NCBI RefSeq assembly: GCF_003253745.1
Contig: NZ_MZXV01000013.1
Coordinates: 434,001 to 498,000, forward strand
DNA length: 64,000 bases
DNA from: Mesorhizobium kowhaii
Lineage (GTDB): Bacteria > Pseudomonadota > Alphaproteobacteria > Rhizobiales > Rhizobiaceae
Direction: 5' to 3'
Every line of letters begins with the position of its first letter. Position 1 is the stretch's first letter. Shown here one piece after another: positions 8,153 through 15,934 of the stretch. A program made the position numbers and the translations under genes. The notes below the pieces were generated by a model that saw only the letters and a list, made by a program, of their open reading frames with translations, had not been told where the DNA came from and did no database searches.

Positions 8153-9379
8153 ATGGCGGCGGCGGAAATCCCCAATCTGACCGACAGCGCCCGCGCCGTG
8201 CTGCGTGTGCTGGCCGCGCATGGGCCTGTGACGCGGCCGAAGCTGGGCGCGATGCTCGACCTGTCGAAGCCGACCATGTCGGCAGCGGTTTCGGAATTGA
8301 GCGAACTGGGGCTCGTCGCTTCGCGCGGGCTGGAGCGCGGCGCCATTGGCCGCACGGCAACCATCTATGGCATCGGTCCGGGCGCCGGTTATGCGATCGG
8401 CGTCGATGTCGGCGCAGCCCAGGTGCGCGCTGTCGCTTATTCGATGGACGGGCAGCCGCTGTCGGCGGCGGAAGAGCTAATACCGGAAGCCAAATCCAGC
8501 CACCCCGACGAGGTCGGCGCCATTGTGCTGTCGGTGGCGCGTGCCACCATGGCCAAGGTGGGCAAGGGTTTTCGTGCGCTGCGCGCCGTTGCCGTGGCGG
8601 TGCCGCGTATCGTTTCCAACGACCGCTTCGACCGGCCGGGCGGACCGTCCGCCGTGCTTGGCCTGTTGCGGCGTCATGTCGAAGTGCCGATCATCCTGGA
8701 AAACAACGTCAACTGCGCGGCAATCGGCGAAATGCATTACGGCGCCGCGCAGGGCCACCAGACCTTCGCCTTTTTGCAAGTTGGCGTGCGGGTTGGCCTT
8801 GGCTTCATCACCGAGGGACGGTTGTTTCGTGGCGCCGGCGGCGCCGCCGGCGAAATCGGCCGCATGCCGTTTCCGTGGTCCGTCAGCGAGACACCCTATC
8901 GTGAAGGGCTCGAACATTATCTCGGCTCGCGGGCGCTGATCGAGCGATGCCGTGCCGACTGGCCCTTGCAGGAAGGCGCGCCGCCCGACTCGGCCAAGGA
9001 TCTGTTCGCGCGGGCCCGGGAGGGTTCAGCGTCTGCGATGGCGGCTGTCGAGCGTCACGCCGCCGATATCGGCAGACTGGCGGCCGGCTGCATCGGTATG
9101 CTCGATCCCGGCCTGATCGTGCTTGGCGGCGGCGTCGGCAGAAACCCGCTGATGACGGAAAACGTTGAGCGCGTCGCGGCAGAACTTGCGTGGCCGACAC
9201 GGATCGCCGTCAGTTCGCTGGGAGACGGTGGCACCGCGCTCGGTGCGATGAAGCTGGCCGTCGACTACAGTCTGGGGCTCATGCTGCGCGAAGGCCGGCA
9301 TCCGGCTGTCGTGTTGCCGCCTTTGCCCGAGATGGCGCAAGACGCGACGGATATGATCGCTGAAGCAAAGGACGCTTGA
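8153..9379 (+). CDS. ROK family transcriptional regulator
   Basis: About 408 residues. An N-terminal winged helix-turn-helix (residues 10-60, with R-P-K-L-G-A-M-L-D-L-S-K-P-T-M-S) is followed by a ROK sugar-kinase-like domain (I-G-V-D-V-G near 82, E-N-N-V-N-C-A-A near 182, a late V-L-G-G-G-V-G). The ATG at 8153 has an upstream AAGG-type ribosome site; a TTG at 8126 is an alternative. The usual ROK zinc site is missing: E-x-G-H reads E-I-G-R, and the C-x-C-G-x-x-G-C-x-E block is replaced by S-E-T-P-Y-R-E-G-L-E. It likely regulates the flanking transporter/kinase cluster. Confidence 0.88.
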   Translation: MAAAEIPNLTDSARAVLRVLAAHGPVTRPKLGAMLDLSKPTMSAAVSELSELGLVASRGLERGAIGRTATIYGIGPGAGYAIGVDVGAAQVRAVAYSMDGQPLSAAEELIPEAKSSHPDEVGAIVLSVARATMAKVGKGFRALRAVAVAVPRIVSNDRFDRPGGPSAVLGLLRRHVEVPIILENNVNCAAIGEMHYGAAQGHQTFAFLQVGVRVGLGFITEGRLFRGAGGAAGEIGRMPFPWSVSETPYREGLEHYLGSRALIERCRADWPLQEGAPPDSAKDLFARAREGSASAMAAVERHAADIGRLAAGCIGMLDPGLIVLGGGVGRNPLMTENVERVAAELAWPTRIAVSSLGDGGTALGAMKLAVDYSLGLMLREGRHPAVVLPPLPEMAQDATDMIAEAKDA

Positions 9380-9381
9380 CC

Positions 9382-9412
9382 AAAAAAGAGGCAGGCGCCA
9401 GGCGCCTGCCTC
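9382..9412 (-). terminator. rho-independent terminator of azoR
   Basis: A perfect 12-bp inverted repeat (GAGGCAGGCGCC / GGCGCCTGCCTC) with a run of six A on its left side, i.e. a T-run after the hairpin on the minus strand. It lies 20 bases past the azoR stop, in the small space between azoR and the ROK gene that ends convergently. Confidence 0.8.
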
Positions 9413-9434
9413 TCAAATTCGAACGATTGGTGGC

Positions 9435-10070
9435 TTATGCCGCCGCAGAGATCTGCTGGCTGGCCGCCACCACGGCATCGACCTTGGCGGTCGCCTTGGC
9501 GAGCGCGGCGGTCACCGCGTCAGCACCCATGCCGACGCCTTCGATGCGGATGACGTCGACATCGGTCATGCCGAGGAAGCCGAGCACGCCGCGCAGATAG
9601 GGAATGGCGTGATCCAACTGCACGGCCGCGCCTTCGGAGTAGATGCCGCCCGAAGCCAGCACGATATAAACCTTCTTGCCGGTGACGAGGCCCTTGGGGC
9701 CGTTCTCGCCATAAGCAAAGCTCTTGCCGGAGCGGGCGATATGATCGACCCAGGACTTCAGCGTCGAGGAAATGTTGAAGTTGATGAAGCCGGTGGCGAG
9801 GATCACCGTGTCGGCGGCGAACAGCTCGTCGAGCACGACGTCGGAAACGCCGACCACTTCAGCCTGGCGCGGGGTGCGCGCTTCGGCCGGCGTGTAGATG
9901 CCGGTTGAATAGTCGGCATCGATGTGCGGCAACGGGTTGGCGACGAGATCACGCACGACAAGCGTGTTCGACGGATCGGCGGCGACGAGCTTTTCAGCGA
10001 ATTCAGTAGCAATGCGGGTCGAGTGCGAGGCAGCGCCGCGCGGGCTCGATGTGACGAGAAGGATGGACAT
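9435..10070 (-). CDS. azoR: FMN-dependent NADH-azoreductase
   Basis: 211 residues from the ATG at 10070 (M-S-I-L-L-V-T-S-S-P-R-G). An upstream in-frame ATG would add 17 residues that do not fit the family. It is a flavodoxin-fold quinone/azo reductase: S-S-P-R-G binds FMN phosphate at the N-terminus, F-I-N-F-N-I-S-S-T-L-K-S-W-V-D is the central AzoR motif, and A-S-G-G-I-Y-S follows near 140. Members reduce quinones and azo dyes with NADH and help against thiol or quinone stress. It is divergent from a LysR regulator, which probably controls it. Confidence 0.9.
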   Translation of the reverse strand: MSILLVTSSPRGAASHSTRIATEFAEKLVAADPSNTLVVRDLVANPLPHIDADYSTGIYTPAEARTPRQAEVVGVSDVVLDELFAADTVILATGFINFNISSTLKSWVDHIARSGKSFAYGENGPKGLVTGKKVYIVLASGGIYSEGAAVQLDHAIPYLRGVLGFLGMTDVDVIRIEGVGMGADAVTAALAKATAKVDAVVAASQQISAAA

Positions 10071-10111
10071 GTTGGCTCTCCAGGGGGTTGGAATAATTTG
10101 TCCCGCTGGAT

Positions 10112-10129
10112 ATGGGTCCATCGACCCAT
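10112..10129. promoter_or_regulatory. inverted repeat in azoR/LysR control region
   Basis: A perfect palindrome ATGGGTC-CATC-GACCCAT lies 42 bases upstream of azoR and 41 before the LysR gene. It is a plausible binding site for the divergent regulator; its role is inferred. Confidence 0.4.
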
Positions 10130-10140
10130 TTGAAAAACTG

Positions 10141-10155
10141 GTATATTTTCTATAC
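10141..10155. promoter_or_regulatory. candidate LysR box
   Basis: GTATA-TTTTC-TATAC, a perfect inverted repeat that fits the T-N11-A rule of LysR-family binding sites. It sits 15 bases before the LysR start codon, a usual place for autoregulation and divergent activation. Confidence 0.5.
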
Positions 10156-10169
10156 TATCCATCCATGAA

Positions 10170-11141
10170 GTGGATATGATCATGCAGCCCAATCCGACGC
10201 TCGACCAACTTCAGGTCTTTTTGACTGTCGCCGAGACCGGCAGTTTCTCGGCCGCCGGCCGCAAGCTCAACCGCGCGCAATCCGTCATCAGCTATGGCAT
10301 CGCCAATCTCGAGGCGCAGCTCGGACTGAAGTTGTTCGAGCGCGAGGGCACGCGCGAGCCGCAACTGACCGAGATCGGCCGGGCGATGCTGGAGGATGCC
10401 CGGCGCATGGTCGGCGTGCTGCAGCGAATCCGCTCGCGTGCCGACGGCCACCATCAGGGACTGGAGGCGGAAGTCGCGCTTTCGGTCGATGCGGCGCTGC
10501 CGTCGCCGGTGTTGGTTCGGGTGCTGAAAGCATTCGAGGCGCAGTTTCCAACCGTGATGCTGCGCCTGCATATCGGCTCGCTCGGCCTGATCCCCGATCA
10601 TGTCGTCAGCGGGCAGGCCGATCTCGGCATCGGCGGCCTGCTGGGCGAGGTCGACGATGTGCATCTTGTGCGCATTGGCTTCATGTCGATCGTGCTGGCT
10701 GCCGCGCCCGAACACCCACTGGCGCTGCTGCCGAAGCCCGTGGCAATCGAGGATGCACGCGAACACATCCAGCTTGTCGTGACCGACCAGTCCGAACGCA
10801 CCAAGGGACGCGACTTCGGTGTCTTCGCCTACCGCACCTGGCGGCTGACGGATGTGCGCACCAAGCATATTCTGATGCGCGAGGGGCTGGGCTGGGGCGG
10901 GCTGCCGCGCTGGCTGATCGCCGACGATCTGGCAAACGGCCGGCTGGTGGAAATCGACCTCGAGCCTTTCAGGGAGGTGAGCTCGCCACTGTTTGCCATG
11001 CATCGTAACGACAGTACCCCGAAGCCGGCGGCGGCCTGGCTGATCGAGCAGTTCAAGCGCCAGCTCGGCTGCTTCAACGAATTCGAACCGGGCGAGGTGC
11101 CTGAGGAAGAGCCGGAGACAGTCCATCAATCAGCGCCATGA
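10170..11141 (+). CDS. LysR family transcriptional regulator
   Basis: About 320 residues. The N-terminal winged HTH begins T-L-D-Q-L-Q-V-F-L-T-V-A-E-T-G-S-F-S-A-A-G and continues through R-A-Q-S-V-I-S-Y-G-I. A linker helix and a periplasmic-binding-like effector domain follow. GTG at 10170 and ATGs at 10176 and 10182 are all possible starts. It is divergent from azoR, its likely target. Its last ~68 bases overlap the 3' end of the TetR gene on the other strand, so the two genes converge tail to tail. Confidence 0.88.
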   Translation: MDMIMQPNPTLDQLQVFLTVAETGSFSAAGRKLNRAQSVISYGIANLEAQLGLKLFEREGTREPQLTEIGRAMLEDARRMVGVLQRIRSRADGHHQGLEAEVALSVDAALPSPVLVRVLKAFEAQFPTVMLRLHIGSLGLIPDHVVSGQADLGIGGLLGEVDDVHLVRIGFMSIVLAAAPEHPLALLPKPVAIEDAREHIQLVVTDQSERTKGRDFGVFAYRTWRLTDVRTKHILMREGLGWGGLPRWLIADDLANGRLVEIDLEPFREVSSPLFAMHRNDSTPKPAAAWLIEQFKRQLGCFNEFEPGEVPEEEPETVHQSAP

Positions 11142-11700
11142 GAACGGCGCGGTAATCCTCGGCTGACGCGCCAGCCTCGATGGCCAGTGCGGCGCGGTCG
11201 AAGGCGGAAGCCAGCAGCGCGGTCAGCGCTTCCGCCGGCAATCTCGTCATCGTCTGCGCCCGCATTGCCGCGACCAGCCCCTCGCGCAGCGAGCGGTTGC
11301 CGTGGCGGTTGTCGATCGCGTCCATGGCGGCGCGGCCAAGCACGGCGGGACCATCGAGCAGCAACAGCCGCGTGCGGCCGGGCGCACGCATGGCGGCGAG
11401 ATAGGCGTCCGAACCGGCGATCAACGCGTCGCGGGCAAACAACGAGGGCGGCGAGGCGCGCTCGATTTCGTCAGCCACAACTGCCGCTTCCTGCTCAACC
11501 ACGGCGGCGAACAGCGCTTGCTTGTCGGCAAAGTGGTGGTAGAGCGCGCCGCGCGTGACGCCTGCGGCGGCGACGATCTCGGGCGTGCCGGTCTCGGCAT
11601 AGGATTTTTCGGTGAACAATTTGCGCGCTGCGGCGATCAGGTCGGCGCGCGTCGCCTCGGTGCGGTCACGGTTGGAACGGCGCGCGGATTCCTGTTGCAT
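11074..11700 (-). CDS. TetR family transcriptional regulator
   Basis: 208 residues from the ATG at 11700 ([14 protein letters not shown]). The longer ORF reads through the operator region and is unlikely. The TetR_N HTH is clear: [10 protein letters not shown] near 30, then [13 protein letters not shown] near 58. The ligand domain is of the compact TetR_C type. It is divergent from the VOC gene, and two near-identical palindromes lie between them, the first starting one base from the TetR start. Repression of both genes is the expected mode. Confidence 0.9.
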   Translation of the reverse strand: MQQESARRSNRDRTEATRADLIAAARKLFTEKSYAETGTPEIVAAAGVTRGALYHHFADKQALFAAVVEQEAAVVADEIERASPPSLFARDALIAGSDAYLAAMRAPGRTRLLLLDGPAVLGRAAMDAIDNRHGNRSLREGLVAAMRAQTMTRLPAEALTALLASAFDRAALAIEAGASAEDYRAVLMALIDGLSPALPQAPRPVRIR

Positions 11701-11717
11701 ACATGCAGCCTGTATGT
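11701..11717. promoter_or_regulatory. TetR operator copy 1
   Basis: ACATGCAGCCTGTATGT, an almost perfect palindrome (7 of 8 arm bases pair) starting one base from the TetR start codon. A second copy follows 28 bases later. Confidence 0.7.
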
Positions 11718-11728
11718 TAATTCGCTTT

Positions 11729-11745
11729 ACATGCAGACTGTATGT
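11729..11745. promoter_or_regulatory. TetR operator copy 2
   Basis: ACATGCAGACTGTATGT, identical to copy 1 except for the central base, with a 28-bp centre-to-centre distance. It lies 21 bases before the start codon of the VOC gene, over its likely promoter. Confidence 0.7.
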
Positions 11746-11766
11746 TGTTTGACGGGAGAAGGAAAG

Positions 11767-12183
11767 ATGAAGACCACGAGCTACTACCCGGTGCTGATGA
11801 CAGGCGATGTTGCCGGCACCAAGGCCTTCTATGTCGCGCATTTCGGCTTCAAGCCGCTATTCGAGAGCGACTGGTACGTGCATCTGCAATCCGCCGACGA
11901 TCGCCGCGTCAATCTCGGCATCGTCCATGGCGATCATGAAACGATCCCGGAAGAGGGGCGGGGCCGCACGTCGGGCCTGCTGATCAATTTCGAGGTCAGG
12001 AACCCAGATGCTGTCTACGAACGGATCACCGCCGTCGGCCTGCCGATCTTGTGCAGCCTGCGCGACGAACCCTTCGGCCAGCGCCATTTCATCACCAAGG
12101 ACCCCAATGGCGTGCTGATCGACGTGATCAAGCCGATCCCGCTAAGCCCGGAGTTTCAGGCTCAATTTACCGAGGGAGCCTGA
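11767..12183 (+). CDS. VOC family (glyoxalase/bleomycin-resistance fold) protein
   Basis: 138 residues from the ATG at 11767, preceded by GGGAGAAGGAAAG. The two beta-alpha-beta-beta-beta modules of the VOC fold are visible: [16 protein letters not shown] near the start, and the closing [12 protein letters not shown] near 115-126. Such small proteins bind metals or electrophilic drugs, or act as lyases or dioxygenases; the activity cannot be read here. Tandem TetR operators in front suggest induction by a small molecule. Confidence 0.82.
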   Translation: MKTTSYYPVLMTGDVAGTKAFYVAHFGFKPLFESDWYVHLQSADDRRVNLGIVHGDHETIPEEGRGRTSGLLINFEVRNPDAVYERITAVGLPILCSLRDEPFGQRHFITKDPNGVLIDVIKPIPLSPEFQAQFTEGA

Positions 12184-12289
12184 ATGGGGCCGCCGGCAGG
12201 AACTGTCGGCAGAGATGGGGGCGGTTCCGGCCGCGTGACCTGGCGGGCATTCGCGGTCTATGGTGGGCTTGGCAAACCCAGGCCCTTCC

Positions 12290-13195
12290 ATGCGTGAAAT
12301 CTGCCTTATCCGCGCCCCGTCCAATCTTGGTCTTCGCCCGCTGCGGCCCGGCCATGTGCCGGGGACATGGCGGGCGCCGCAGGCGCTGAGCGAGGCCGGC
12401 CTGGTCGAGGTGGTTGCGCCCGCCAAGGTGGTCGATCTCGAACGGCCCGCCTACAGCACGGAGCCGCAGCCGGGCACCCGGCTGCGCAACGGTCCCGCGA
12501 TCCGCCGCTTCAATCTGGAGCTTGCCGAGATTGTCGCCGGCGCGATCGGGCAGGGCGAATTTCCACTGATCGTCGGCGGCGATTGTTCGATCCTGCTTGG
12601 CGCGCTGGCGGCCGCACGGCGGTCCGGTCCACTGTCGCTGGTGCATGTCGACGGTCACAGCGATTTCCGTCATCCCGGCAATTACGATGCCGGCGCCGCG
12701 CTTGGCTCGGCCGCCGGCATGGATCTCGCACTCGCCACCGGACGTGGCGAGCCATTGCTGACCGGGTGGCCTGATGTCGCCGGGCCGCTTGTGGCCGACG
12801 AACGGGTGATCCAGATCGGCGAGCGCGAGAGCCGCGATCCGGACTTCGCTTGGCCGGACATCAATTCCACCGCCATGACGTTGATCGACGTCTTTGCCGC
12901 GCGCGTGCTTGGCGCGGCGAGGGTGCTGGAGAAGACCCGGTCGACGCTGGCGCGGTCTCGCTACTGGCTGCATCTCGACATCGACGTGCTCGACCAGACG
13001 GTGATGCCGGCAGTGGATTCGCCCGGCAGCCCCGGCATCGATCCCGACGATCTCGTCGCCATCCTGTCAGCACTGGTTGCCGGTCCCGCCGGCATCGGCA
13101 TGGACATGACGATCTTCGATCCCGACCTCGACCCGACCGGCGAACTGGCGGCGTTGCTGGTCTCGCTGCTTGGGCGGGTGCTCAAGCAGCGATAG
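12290..13195 (+). CDS. arginase/agmatinase/formimidoylglutamase family hydrolase
   Basis: About 301 residues from the ATG at 12290 (M-R-E-I-C-L-I-R-A-P); an ATG at 12260 is in frame. The binuclear manganese ligands of ureohydrolases are present: G-G-D-C-S (Asp for the usual His), H-V-D-G-H-S-D near 117-123, and L-D-I-D-V-L-D late in the chain, followed by D-S-P-G-S-P-G. Members hydrolyse guanidino or formimino groups from arginine-like substrates. The substrate is undetermined. It stands alone, converging with the HtrA-like gene three bases away. Confidence 0.82.
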   Translation: MREICLIRAPSNLGLRPLRPGHVPGTWRAPQALSEAGLVEVVAPAKVVDLERPAYSTEPQPGTRLRNGPAIRRFNLELAEIVAGAIGQGEFPLIVGGDCSILLGALAAARRSGPLSLVHVDGHSDFRHPGNYDAGAALGSAAGMDLALATGRGEPLLTGWPDVAGPLVADERVIQIGERESRDPDFAWPDINSTAMTLIDVFAARVLGAARVLEKTRSTLARSRYWLHLDIDVLDQTVMPAVDSPGSPGIDPDDLVAILSALVAGPAGIGMDMTIFDPDLDPTGELAALLVSLLGRVLKQR

Positions 13196-13198
13196 ACC

Positions 13199-14146
13199 TC
13201 AGCTGCGCGCCACCGGCGTCACCGTCACCTGGCTGACGCCGGTGCGGCGCACGACGGTGCACAGCGTCTCGAGGCCGATGCGCTCGGCATCGAGCAGGCG
13301 CACCAGATCGTCGACGCCGGTGACCGGACGGCCGTCAATGGCGGCGATGATGTCGCCTTCTTTCAGGCCGGCCTTGGCCGCCGGGCCATTCTTCTCGACG
13401 CTGCGCAGCCGCACCGCAGTGCTGGTCGAGACTTGCGACAAAAGGGCGGCGCGGCGCGGCAGGTTGGTCGTGTCGGCGGAAACGCCGATGAAGGCGCGGC
13501 GCACGCGGCCGAAGCGGATGATCTCCGAGATGACGAAGTTGGCGGTGTTGGAGGCAACGGCGAAGGCGATGCCCTGCGCGCCATGGATCATGGCGGTGTT
13601 GACGCCGATGACCTCGCCGGCCGACGACACCAGCGGCCCGCCGGAATTGCCGGGGTTGAGTGCTGCGTCGGTCTGGATGACGTCGTCGATCAGCCGCCCG
13701 GTGGAGGCGCGCATCGAGCGGCCGAGCGCCGAGACGACACCCGAAGTGACGGTCCATTCGAAGCCGAGCGGATTGCCGATGGCAATGGCGATCTGGCCGC
13801 GCCGCAGCCGTTTGGAATCGCCAAGCGGCGCGACATCGGCAAAGCTGCCGTCGGCGCGCACCAGCGCGATGTCGGTGTCGGGATCACGGCCAAGCACGCG
13901 GCCCTCGCGGGAGGCGCCGTCGGGCATCGAGACGCGCACCGTCTTGGCGTCGCCGACGACATGGAAATTGGTGACGACCAACCCGTCCGGCGCGATGACG
14001 AAGCCGGAACCATGGCCGCCCTGGCCGCCAATGCGCTCGATGCGGCAGACGGCGGGGCCGATGCGGTCGACGGCGTCGGCAACTGTCGTCGAATAGGCGT
14101 CGAGCAATGTATCATCGGACTGGAATTTGGCGGCGGCGAGGGCCAT
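13199..14146 (-). CDS. HtrA/DegP-like serine protease with PDZ domain (triad intact)
   Basis: 315 residues. The trypsin-like domain has the full triad: His62 in T-N-F-H-V-V, Asp92 in D-P-D-T-D-I-A-L and Ser168 in G-N-S-G-G-P. A C-terminal PDZ domain follows (A-K-A-G-L-K-E-G-D-I-I-A-A-I-D-G). No signal peptide or membrane anchor is visible at the N-terminus (M-A-L-A-A-A-K-F-Q-S), unlike periplasmic DegP. It is divergent from a second gene of the same fold whose triad is gone (14314-15186). The pairing suggests they work together. Confidence 0.87.
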   Translation of the reverse strand: MALAAAKFQSDDTLLDAYSTTVADAVDRIGPAVCRIERIGGQGGHGSGFVIAPDGLVVTNFHVVGDAKTVRVSMPDGASREGRVLGRDPDTDIALVRADGSFADVAPLGDSKRLRRGQIAIAIGNPLGFEWTVTSGVVSALGRSMRASTGRLIDDVIQTDAALNPGNSGGPLVSSAGEVIGVNTAMIHGAQGIAFAVASNTANFVISEIIRFGRVRRAFIGVSADTTNLPRRAALLSQVSTSTAVRLRSVEKNGPAAKAGLKEGDIIAAIDGRPVTGVDDLVRLLDAERIGLETLCTVVRRTGVSQVTVTPVARS

Positions 14147-14313
14147 GGCGGGCTCCGTGTTATCAGGCTTGATCGTGACTATATGTGCGGAGCGGCTGGA
14201 ACCGCCGCGACCTGACCAGATGGCCAGTCAAACCGCCAACTAGCCGTCAGGCGAGTACCTCTGAGCGCACTGTCGAGCGATATCTGGGGCATGAAGAAAC
14301 CCAGGAGACCAAT

Positions 14314-15186
14314 ATGAGCGATTTCAATCTGAGTGCGTTTTCCCAAGCCATCGCCGATCTCGCCGCCAAGGCGGCGCCGGCAACGGCGAGTTTCGCCACG
14401 CATCATCATCGCACGGCAAGCGCCTTCCACTGGCGCGACGGCTATTTCGTCACCGCCGAGGAAGCCGTCGAGGCTGGCGAGGAGATCGAACTGACGCTGG
14501 CCTCTGGCGAGACGGTGAAGGCCGAACTCGTCGGCCGCGACCCATCGACCGGCGTTGCCCTGCTGAAGCCGGCCGATGCTATCAACGCCGCGCCGCTGGC
14601 CAAGGCTGATGCGGTACGGCCCGGCAATGTCGCCATCGCCATCGGCAACAGCCAGGGTTCGGCGCTGGCCGTGTCGGGCTCGGTCGGTGAAGTCGGCCCG
14701 GCCTGGCGCTCGATGCGCGGCGGCACCATCGACCGGCGCATCAATCTGGCCGTCGGCGCCGGCGGCCGTTTCGAGGGCGGCCCGGTGCTCGACGCCAAGG
14801 GCGCGCTGATCGGCATGCTTTTGTTCGGGCCGCGCCACAGGGCGCTGGTCATGCCTTACGAGACGATCGAGCGGGCAGTTGCGACCTTGCGCGAAAAGGG
14901 TCATGTCGCGCGCGGCTATCTCGGCGCCGGGCTGCATCCGGTGCGCGACCGCAACGCGCATGGTGCGATGGTCATGAGCCTCGACGACGAGGGCCCGGCC
15001 AAGGCCGCCGGCCTTTCGCTCGGCGATATCATCGTGGCATGGAATGGTGAGGCCGTGCATGGCCCGCGCGACCTGATCCGCAGGCTCGGACCCGACAGCG
15101 CTGGCGTTTCGGTGACACTTGGTGTCGTGCGCGGCGGCGAGCAGCGCGATGTCGTGCTGACGATCGGCGAAAAGCCGCTTTCCTGA
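14314..15186 (+). CDS. HtrA-like pseudoprotease with PDZ domain (catalytic triad lost)
   Basis: 290 residues with the trypsin-like plus PDZ layout of the neighbouring protease, but all three catalytic positions are changed. T-N-F-H-V-V becomes T-A-E-E-A-V (His to Glu50), D-P-D-T-D becomes D-P-S-T-G (Asp to Gly80), and G-N-S-G-G-P becomes R-F-E-G-G-P (Ser to Glu154). The frame is intact, and the PDZ (P-A-K-A-A-G-L-S-L-G-D-I-I-V-A-W-N-G) is well kept, so it looks like a functional non-enzyme, perhaps a scaffold or sensor. No signal peptide is seen. A LuxR-type regulator starts 8 bases after its stop. Confidence 0.85.
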   Translation: MSDFNLSAFSQAIADLAAKAAPATASFATHHHRTASAFHWRDGYFVTAEEAVEAGEEIELTLASGETVKAELVGRDPSTGVALLKPADAINAAPLAKADAVRPGNVAIAIGNSQGSALAVSGSVGEVGPAWRSMRGGTIDRRINLAVGAGGRFEGGPVLDAKGALIGMLLFGPRHRALVMPYETIERAVATLREKGHVARGYLGAGLHPVRDRNAHGAMVMSLDDEGPAKAAGLSLGDIIVAWNGEAVHGPRDLIRRLGPDSAGVSVTLGVVRGGEQRDVVLTIGEKPLS

Positions 15187-15194
15187 GAGGAGTG

Positions 15195-15824
15195 ATGGAC
15201 ACGCTCACCAGCGACCGGATTGTGCATGACGGTGCCGCCTCGCGGCGGCTGGTGGTGCTGATTGCGCTTGGCGACGCGGGGCGCGCCGAGCGCCTGGCTG
15301 CCTCGCTTGCCGCGAGCGACGACCTGCTGCCGGTCGTGGCCGGCGGCGGCACGGCCGATGTCGCCATCGTCGACGACAGCAGCGGTGATGCCGTGCCGGC
15401 CTCCACGCCACGGGTGCTGCTGTCGGGACGCGGCGAGCGGCCTGCCGGCGAGGTGTTGGCCGTGATGCCTGCGGGCGCGGACGATTTGTTGATCGCAGCG
15501 GCGGCGCGGCTGGCGGCGGCCGGCTATCGCGTATCAGGCGATGGCAGAGGCGGGCGCCATGAGGATTTCCATGCCGGCGATGGCGAGCCGTTCGAGGATG
15601 AAGCCTCCGACGAGCACGCCGCCCGGCCTTCGCTGTCGCCGCGCGAGGCGGAAGTGCTGGCGCTGCTGGCCGAGGGCGCGCCCAACAAGGTGATCGCACG
15701 GCGGCTGAACATTTCCGTGCACACGGCGAAGTTCCATGTCGCCGCGATCCTGATCAAGCTGGGTGCCGCCAACCGCACCGATGCGATCGCCATTGCGATG
15801 CGGCAGGGGCTGGTGCTGGTTTAG
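15195..15824 (+). CDS. LuxR-family regulator with degenerate receiver-like N-terminus
   Basis: About 209 residues. The C-terminal GerE HTH is clear: L-S-P-R-E-A-E-V-L-A-L-L-A-E-G-A-P-N-K-V-I-A near 148-169, then H-T-A-K-F-H-V. The N-terminal ~100 residues resemble a receiver only loosely (alternating strands and helices, V-A-I-V-D-D) with no obvious phosphorylation site, and an Asp/Glu-rich linker joins the halves. It lies 8 bases after the pseudoprotease gene with a GAGAGGAG ribosome site, so the two are probably co-transcribed. GTG at 15192 is an alternative start. Confidence 0.82.
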   Translation: MDTLTSDRIVHDGAASRRLVVLIALGDAGRAERLAASLAASDDLLPVVAGGGTADVAIVDDSSGDAVPASTPRVLLSGRGERPAGEVLAVMPAGADDLLIAAAARLAAAGYRVSGDGRGGRHEDFHAGDGEPFEDEASDEHAARPSLSPREAEVLALLAEGAPNKVIARRLNISVHTAKFHVAAILIKLGAANRTDAIAIAMRQGLVLV

Positions 15825-15934
15825 TCATAAACCCTACGCAGCGTAACTAGGCGTCCAGCGTGTCGGGCCTTGCGCTGTGGTCGCCTGCCGCGCAAAGGTT
15901 CGCGCCTGCTATGTTGCAAGGGAGGCGCGAGGAA

